The notes under the pieces are model-generated. The model saw only the letters and a list, made by a program, of their open reading frames with translations. It did no database searches and was not told the DNA's origin. Positions 59,448-64,000 of a stretch of 64,000 bases of DNA are shown one piece after another. Within the stretch, counting starts at the first letter, position 1, and every line of letters begins with the position of its first letter. A program made the position numbers and the translations under genes. This DNA comes from an uncultured Kiloniellaceae bacterium (GTDB lineage: Bacteria; Pseudomonadota; Alphaproteobacteria; Kiloniellales; Kiloniellaceae): NCBI GenBank assembly GCA_947493695.1, contig CANLSF010000001.1, positions 1,240,001 to 1,304,000 on the forward strand. Direction: 5' to 3'.

Positions 59448-60028
59448 CGCAATCCGTCCTCTCCCTTGATGTCCGCTGCCGCGAGACCGCCGACCCGATT
59501 GTGGATTCTGGCGCCCGTGCTCATCACCAGAGCCAAAAGCATTTCGTCCTGGCGAGGGGCGTCGGGCAGGCCGACCTCAATTGCATCGAAGTGACTGCGC
59601 ACGTAGGAAGCGTTGATGTGCGTGATGGGAATGTCGAGCCGCGTGCCCGGCCCGCCGACCTTCTTGGTCGAGGGCACGATGGCCTTGGAATCTCCTAGGC
59701 GTTCGCGCATGGAATAACCACCCGGCACATGCCAGAGTGCACCGTGTTCCAGTTCTCCGCCTGTGCCGACAATCGCGCCCTTGCCGAAACCCTCAACCAC
59801 ATCCGGGTCGCCGCCCAGCGCGGCGATCAGGCGATCCGCCATGTCCAGGCCTAGGGGTTTCAGGTCATCCATGAAATCGGAGATCTCCTCGACGTAGCGA
59901 CCCGCGAAGGGATTGTGGATAATGGCCAGGGCCGCCGCACGCTGCAGCGGTTGGTCGGGGACAGGGCCGAACTCGTGGTAGATGGTTTCCACGGTCACAA
60001 GCATTTTGCGCAGCTCGACGTCAGGCAT
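59444..60028 (-). CDS. AA_synth (DUF1185) family protein, copy 1
   Basis: A 194-residue paralogue of the gene downstream, with ALAIIHNPFAGRYVEEI, GTGGELEHGALWHVPGG, AIVPSTKKVGGPGTRLDIPI and YVRSHFDAIEVGLPDAPRQDE. The ATG at 60028 overlaps the UPF0280 stop by 8 bp. Two tandem copies suggest a hetero-oligomer or two sequential steps. Co-occurrence with UPF0280 and 6-hydroxynicotinate-reductase-like genes is a repeated theme in proteobacterial catabolic clusters. Confidence 0.85.
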   Translation of the reverse strand: MPDVELRKMLVTVETIYHEFGPVPDQPLQRAAALAIIHNPFAGRYVEEISDFMDDLKPLGLDMADRLIAALGGDPDVVEGFGKGAIVGTGGELEHGALWHVPGGYSMRERLGDSKAIVPSTKKVGGPGTRLDIPITHINASYVRSHFDAIEVGLPDAPRQDEMLLALVMSTGARIHNRVGGLAAADIKGEDGLR

Positions 60029-60914
60029 GGGCCACTCTTTCAGTTCCTGGAGTTTCAAGGATCAGGGGAATGGTCTTGTTGCAGACCTCAACCTGGTTTT
60101 CCAAAGTCAGTACCGCAGCATGGATAATACCGGCCTTTTGCAGACGCTGGGCTTCCGTCATGCCGTTCGCAAGGGCGTCGGCGGTCTCCTCGGGAGATAG
60201 GTGACCCAATCCGGTCGTGACTTCACGTGCGCCCAGATCGCTGTCCGGGTCCAGTTCGCAGGCGGTTTGCCGGGTAATCGCCGGGTGGCCAGGCAGATCG
60301 ACTTCATTGGCGATGATCGTTGCCGCGGCGTCGGCGGCCGCGGCGCAGGGCGCCAGGACCGTCACGGAATCGGCGATGCCGAGAGAGAGACTGCGCCCAT
60401 GGCGTCCGCTGGTGGCGATGCCGCGCACCGGCTCGCTGGCGTGAACAGTGAAGCGTCCGTTGAGTTGCGGCTTGCGGGGATCGGCAAGCAATCCGGTGGT
60501 GAAGGATTGTCCGGGTGTAAGGTGCAGTGCGATATCCCCGCCGTTATTTACGTAGGCCTTTTCCAGGTTGGCCGCATGGGTCATTGCGTCCAGAACTTCG
60601 TCCGCTACGGCGCCTGCGACCGCGGCCATAGGCGTGATGAATTGGCGATCGGCCAGAGGCGATGTGGCCTTGACCATGCGGTGAGCGACTTCACCTTTGA
60701 GGGTTTCGCCGGTGACGGAGACGCTTTGGCGTAAGTCCGGCAGTTCCGCGACCAACTCTGTCAGGATCGTCAGAAAGCGTCTTTGCGCAGCCACAAAGGC
60801 AAGGGCGCGCAGATCCTGATCGGCGACGGCTTCAATAATCAGGTCTATCGGTCCCTGCTGCAGATGCAGACGGCCGTCGTCGAGAATCACCGACTGAGGG
60901 CTGATCCAGCTCAT
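60021..60914 (-). CDS. UPF0280 family protein (ApbE-like)
   Basis: A 297-residue protein of the UPF0280 family, related in fold to the ApbE flavin transferase. Signatures are ITPMAAVAGAVADEVLDAM, AYVNNGGDIALHLTPGQ, RGIATSGRHGRSLSLGIADS and ADAAATIIANEVDLPGHPAI. ApbE-type flavin transfer or a thiamine-pathway-like reaction has been suggested for relatives; no reaction is proven. It overlaps the gene before it by 4 bp and the gene after by 8 bp, so it belongs to the operon core. Confidence 0.87.
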   Translation of the reverse strand: MSWISPQSVILDDGRLHLQQGPIDLIIEAVADQDLRALAFVAAQRRFLTILTELVAELPDLRQSVSVTGETLKGEVAHRMVKATSPLADRQFITPMAAVAGAVADEVLDAMTHAANLEKAYVNNGGDIALHLTPGQSFTTGLLADPRKPQLNGRFTVHASEPVRGIATSGRHGRSLSLGIADSVTVLAPCAAAADAAATIIANEVDLPGHPAITRQTACELDPDSDLGAREVTTGLGHLSPEETADALANGMTEAQRLQKAGIIHAAVLTLENQVEVCNKTIPLILETPGTERVAHA

Positions 60915-62425
60915 GACCCGCGCTCCCGATCCCAGCGATAGAGCTTGCTGGTGGTTGGCCAGGGGTTGTCGTCGGGGTTTTGCAGGCGTCTCGAACCGCT
61001 TTGCGCCAATACGTCATCCATCGAAACCACTGCGTCCATGTAACCACCGAGCTGTTCATAATCGTCGAGGCGCATGGTGAATTCAATGGGGGCGACGATG
61101 GCTGGCGTCGGCACGTAGCCGAAGGAGTTCTCGGGCATACGTGTTACGTCCACCATGACGGTGATCCCGCCACCGGGCCAGACGTACACCGGCGCGCCAC
61201 CGCAGGAAACGTAGGTCAGGGTGTCCTTGACCGAATGGGTCAGGCGTACAGGGTTTTCGGTGACACCTGCCCGTAGAGACCCGCCTGCACCACCCATGAA
61301 GAGCACGGAGCAGCAGGCCGGTTCGCAATTCTCGGCGATCCGTTCGACCGAAACCTTCAGGCTGGCGGGAAGATCCGCCTCGACCGGTTTCAGATCCTGG
61401 TCCAGTTCGAAGTAGGCGTACTGTTCGCCGGTGGTGGAGACCATCAGCAGGCTCTGGCCCGGCTTTGCCACCTTCGGATCGAAATCGCCGAGGATTGCCA
61501 GAGGATCGTCGACGTCGGTGCCGCCCCAACCGGCCCCGGGTTCAGCAACCTGAAAATAGCGTCCTGGTGTGGAACGGCGGCCTTTGATCTTGATTCCGGT
61601 CGGTTCCACGCCCAGCACCTTGCCGGCCTGATGTTCCGAGAGGACGCCGGTGATGTGATCGTCGACCACCACAACCTCGTCACTGTGTCCGAACCATTGC
61701 TGGGCGAACATGCCGATAGTCGCGGACCCGCAGCCGACCCGCATGCGTTCTTCCTGAAAACCGTTGACGATCGGCGGCTTCCCGGCCTGCACCACAACGT
61801 CGGAACCCTCGTCAATGGTCAGCTCGACCGCTGCGCCGTTGCAAAGATTTAAAAGGGTGTCGCAAGTGATGCGGCCTTCTTTCTTGGATCCACCGGTCAG
61901 ATGATTAACCCCACCAAGTGAAAGCATCTGCGAGCCATACTCGCCGGTCGTGACATGTCCGACGGCCTCGCCGTTGGCGCGGACAATGGCCTGTTCAGGG
62001 CCCAGATGCCGGTCGGTGTCGATCTTCACCTTGACGCCGCAATAACTGAAGATGCCCTCGGTCACGACGGTCACCATATCCACGCCATCAGCTTTGCTGG
62101 ATACGATGAAGGGGGCGGGTTTGTAGTCAGGGTAGGTCGTGCCGGCGCCAACGGCAGTAACAAAGCCACTCTGACCAATCAGATCACCGCTCCATTCCTC
62201 CTCACGGTTCATGAAGGGCACGAGCTTGTGGCCGTCGTCCTTGGCCTGTTCGATGATGGTCAGCGGATCAAGACGGACAAGTACGCCTTCGTGATTGGCG
62301 TAGCGGTCGCAGGCGCCTGATTTGCCGTCGGCGATGTAGCACATGACCGGGCAGGCATCGCAACGGATCTTCTCCGCGGGTGCGCCGGATTTCGTCTGTG
62401 TTGCCTGCTGTTCAGCTTGATCCAT
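60911..62425 (-). CDS. 6-hydroxynicotinate reductase-like Fe-S protein
   Basis: A 504-residue protein whose N-terminus carries CDACPVMCYIADGKSGACD (Cys22, 25, 29, 39), a likely iron-sulfur site. The rest matches proteins annotated as 6-hydroxynicotinate reductase: GAGTTYPDYKPAPFIVSSKA, GVNHLTGGSKKEGRITCDTL and a C-terminal GGITVMVDVTRMPENSFGYV region. The reference enzyme (from anaerobes) reduces 6-hydroxynicotinate to a tetrahydro form. The ATG at 62425 overlaps the Mo-subunit gene by 14 bp and has AGGTG upstream; the 62-codon extension above it is rejected. Reductive attack on a hydroxylated N-heterocycle is the suggested role. Confidence 0.82.
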   Translation of the reverse strand: MDQAEQQATQTKSGAPAEKIRCDACPVMCYIADGKSGACDRYANHEGVLVRLDPLTIIEQAKDDGHKLVPFMNREEEWSGDLIGQSGFVTAVGAGTTYPDYKPAPFIVSSKADGVDMVTVVTEGIFSYCGVKVKIDTDRHLGPEQAIVRANGEAVGHVTTGEYGSQMLSLGGVNHLTGGSKKEGRITCDTLLNLCNGAAVELTIDEGSDVVVQAGKPPIVNGFQEERMRVGCGSATIGMFAQQWFGHSDEVVVVDDHITGVLSEHQAGKVLGVEPTGIKIKGRRSTPGRYFQVAEPGAGWGGTDVDDPLAILGDFDPKVAKPGQSLLMVSTTGEQYAYFELDQDLKPVEADLPASLKVSVERIAENCEPACCSVLFMGGAGGSLRAGVTENPVRLTHSVKDTLTYVSCGGAPVYVWPGGGITVMVDVTRMPENSFGYVPTPAIVAPIEFTMRLDDYEQLGGYMDAVVSMDDVLAQSGSRRLQNPDDNPWPTTSKLYRWDRERGS

Positions 62426-64000
62426 TTGACACCTGTTTCTTCTGAACCGCGAGGATTGCCGCGCGTACCTTGTCCGGGGTTGCGGGCAGGTTTCGAATGC
62501 TCGCGCCCGTCGCGTCCCGGATTGCATTGAGGATCGCCGGAGCGGTTGCGACCAGAACGTGTTCGCCCAGGCCCTTGGCCCCGAAGGGACCATGGAGGTC
62601 GGGTTCTTCAAGGATCACGGACTCGATCTGTGGAATGTCGCCGAAGGTCGGGATCAGATAGTCGTGCAGATTTTCGCTGCGCCCGGGAATGAATTCTTCC
62701 ATCAGTGCGAGGCCGATGCCCTGGGCGGAACCGCCTTCGATCTGGCCCTCGATCAGTGTTGGATTGATGGCGCGCCCGACGTCGTGGACGGCGGTCAGCT
62801 TCAGGAGTTTGATTGTGCCCAACGCCTCGTCGACCTCCAACTCGGTCATCTGCGCGCCGTAGCCGTAAGCCGCGTAAGGCTCACCCTGTCCGTTTTCGTC
62901 AAGCGGTGAAGTCGGCGGATCGAAGGTGCCTTCGCCCATGGCGACGAAGCCTTTGTCGTCACTTTCCAGACCGGAGAGGGCGATGCGGTGCGTACCGTCT
63001 TCATCGCTGGCCACAAGGTCATTGCCTTCCAGCGACAATCGGGCCTCGCTTGCGACGTTCGCGAAACGCAAGAGCTTCTCGCGGAGGTTTTGGCCTGCCA
63101 GAAAGGCGGCTTTGCCCGAGATGAAGGTCTGACGCGATGCCGAGGTTTTACCCGCATCCGATGTTAGGTCCGTATCGTCGTTGACGAAGTCCATAGTCTC
63201 GATCGGCAGGCCGACTGCGTCGGCGCAGATTTGAGCGATGACTGTGTTGGCACCCTGGCCGATATCCACGGCGCCATTGAAAAGCACAATTCTGCCATCC
63301 CTCTGAAGGCCTACGTGGATCGTGGAGGGATTGGGAAGTGAGGTGTTGCCGCAGCCGTACCAGAGGCCGGAAAGGCCCACCCCGCGTCTGCGACCGCTGT
63401 TCCCGGGATCGGCGTTGAAGCTTGCCGCTCTGTCACGTGCGATCTGCCAACGGTCGCGCAAAGTTTCCAGGCACTTCTTTGCGCCGCAACCTTGATCAAA
63501 GACCTGCCCGGTCACTGTCGGGACGCCGTTTTCCAGTGCGTTGTTGATTCGAAATTCAAGCCGGTCGATGGCAAGCTTGTCGGCGAGTTCGTCGAAGAGA
63601 CTCTCTTGCGCGATCGCCGATTGCGGTACACCAAAGCCCCGGAACGCTCCGGAAACCGGCCCGTTGCTATGAACACCCTGGGCTTGCGCGCTATAGTTTG
63701 GAATCCGATAAGGACCGGAGGCGTGAACCGGGACGCGGTTGGCGACGGTCGGGCCCCAGGAGGCGTAGGCGCCGGTATTGAAGATACCATCGAACTTCAT
63801 CGCGCAGAGCTTGCCTTCCCGGGTGGCAGCGATCTTCGCGGTGATTTGTGACGGATGGCGCTTTGTCGTCGAGGCCATTGACTCCGTGCGTGTGTAGACC
63901 ATGCGAACAGGGCGTCCCAGCCGCCAGGCCGCAATAGCCAGAAATGGATGAGTCGAGAGATCCAGTTTGGAGCCAAAGCCTCCACCGACTGCGGTGGGCA
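62412..64000 (-). CDS. Xanthine dehydrogenase-family Mo-binding subunit, N-terminus outside window
   Basis: The visible 528 codons are the C-terminal part of a molybdopterin-binding large subunit; the frame stays open to the window edge and starts mid-protein at PTAVGGGFGSKLDLSTHPF, which is the conserved GGGFG-K Mo-site motif. Next come LGRPVRMVYTRTESM, GAFRGFGVPQ, the second-domain GAVDIGQGANTVIAQI and the catalytic-Glu region GAKGLGEHVLVAT near the end. Such enzymes hydroxylate N-heterocycles or aldehydes with water as oxygen donor. FAD and FeS subunit genes should lie upstream, beyond the window. Confidence 0.93.
   Translation of the reverse strand, partial: PTAVGGGFGSKLDLSTHPFLAIAAWRLGRPVRMVYTRTESMASTTKRHPSQITAKIAATREGKLCAMKFDGIFNTGAYASWGPTVANRVPVHASGPYRIPNYSAQAQGVHSNGPVSGAFRGFGVPQSAIAQESLFDELADKLAIDRLEFRINNALENGVPTVTGQVFDQGCGAKKCLETLRDRWQIARDRAASFNADPGNSGRRRGVGLSGLWYGCGNTSLPNPSTIHVGLQRDGRIVLFNGAVDIGQGANTVIAQICADAVGLPIETMDFVNDDTDLTSDAGKTSASRQTFISGKAAFLAGQNLREKLLRFANVASEARLSLEGNDLVASDEDGTHRIALSGLESDDKGFVAMGEGTFDPPTSPLDENGQGEPYAAYGYGAQMTELEVDEALGTIKLLKLTAVHDVGRAINPTLIEGQIEGGSAQGIGLALMEEFIPGRSENLHDYLIPTFGDIPQIESVILEEPDLHGPFGAKGLGEHVLVATAPAILNAIRDATGASIRNLPATPDKVRAAILAVQKKQVSNGSS

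Noticed and set aside
1..64000. tRNA, rRNA or insertion sequence with transposase
   Set aside because: I looked for tRNA-like cloverleaf ends, rRNA conserved stretches and transposase motifs and saw none; a tRNA scan would be needed to exclude a tRNA fully.

Overview
The window is high-GC, densely packed DNA from an alphaproteobacterium. No rRNA or tRNA marker is present, so the placement is indirect. It rests on the type of genes (PAS_5 protein, DUF2478, a fused LivHM permease, HBM-domain chemoreceptor, Mo-hydroxylase operon), on Fur and FixK/FNR-type boxes, and on base composition. The lifestyle suggested is free-living, facultatively microaerobic and iron-scavenging.

Layout. 1-4.1 kb: an L-threonine aldolase (cut by the window edge), a 2-oxoglutarate hydroxylase-like gene, a chemoreceptor and a small Cys-rich secreted protein, followed by a 0.5-kb AT-rich gap. 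4.6-16.2 kb: a complete hydroxamate-citrate siderophore locus in the order iucA-iucB-iucC-iucD-receptor-unknown-RhtX-like permease, with translationally coupled ATGA junctions. A divergent MFS gene and two near-identical Fur boxes go with it. 16.4-31 kb: mixed stress and transport genes. These are a sulfotransferase, MarR/DUF2000, HxlR/SnoaL around a perfect 17-bp-arm palindrome, an FNR-boxed ADH-Usp-Usp operon, a KefB-like antiporter, an exported haloalkane dehalogenase with its divergent MarR regulator, an FNR-boxed cytochrome c peroxidase, a lactonase-like MBL enzyme, DUF2478, and an MFS pump behind an exact SoxR operator.

32.2-39.9 kb: a duplicated module. Each copy has the same promoter-like block, a short peptide gene and a YopT-like (C58) cysteine protease with an intact Cys-His-Asp triad. 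The same promoter block occurs a third time before a PAS_5 gene, with identical 21-nt phasing. Interspersed are an alpha/beta hydrolase, a DyP peroxidase, an MFS permease and a protein with a CheD/CNF-like Cys...His pattern.

40-44.9 kb: YHS protein/AraC, a PEP-CTERM protein, and an AraC-MFS divergent pair. 44.9-51.7 kb: an accessory island of six orphan genes (lipoprotein, membrane protein, HEPN-like, SH3-like, DUF805-like, DUF2247). They are separated by at least nine copies of a ~25-bp repeat (core TCAAGACCTGACC) in both orientations. The island also carries broken copies of the 3' ends of both flanking genes (MFS on the left, MarR on the right). I regard this repeat-bounded cassette array and the peptide/C58 protease modules as the most interesting content.

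52.4-64 kb: one long minus-strand catabolic operon. It runs from a xanthine-dehydrogenase-type Mo subunit (cut by the window edge) through a 6-hydroxynicotinate-reductase-like protein, UPF0280, two AA_synth (DUF1185) paralogues, a ferredoxin, a Rieske oxygenase and a branched-chain-type ABC importer. The context suggests uptake and degradation of an N-heterocyclic or related ring compound; the substrate is unknown.
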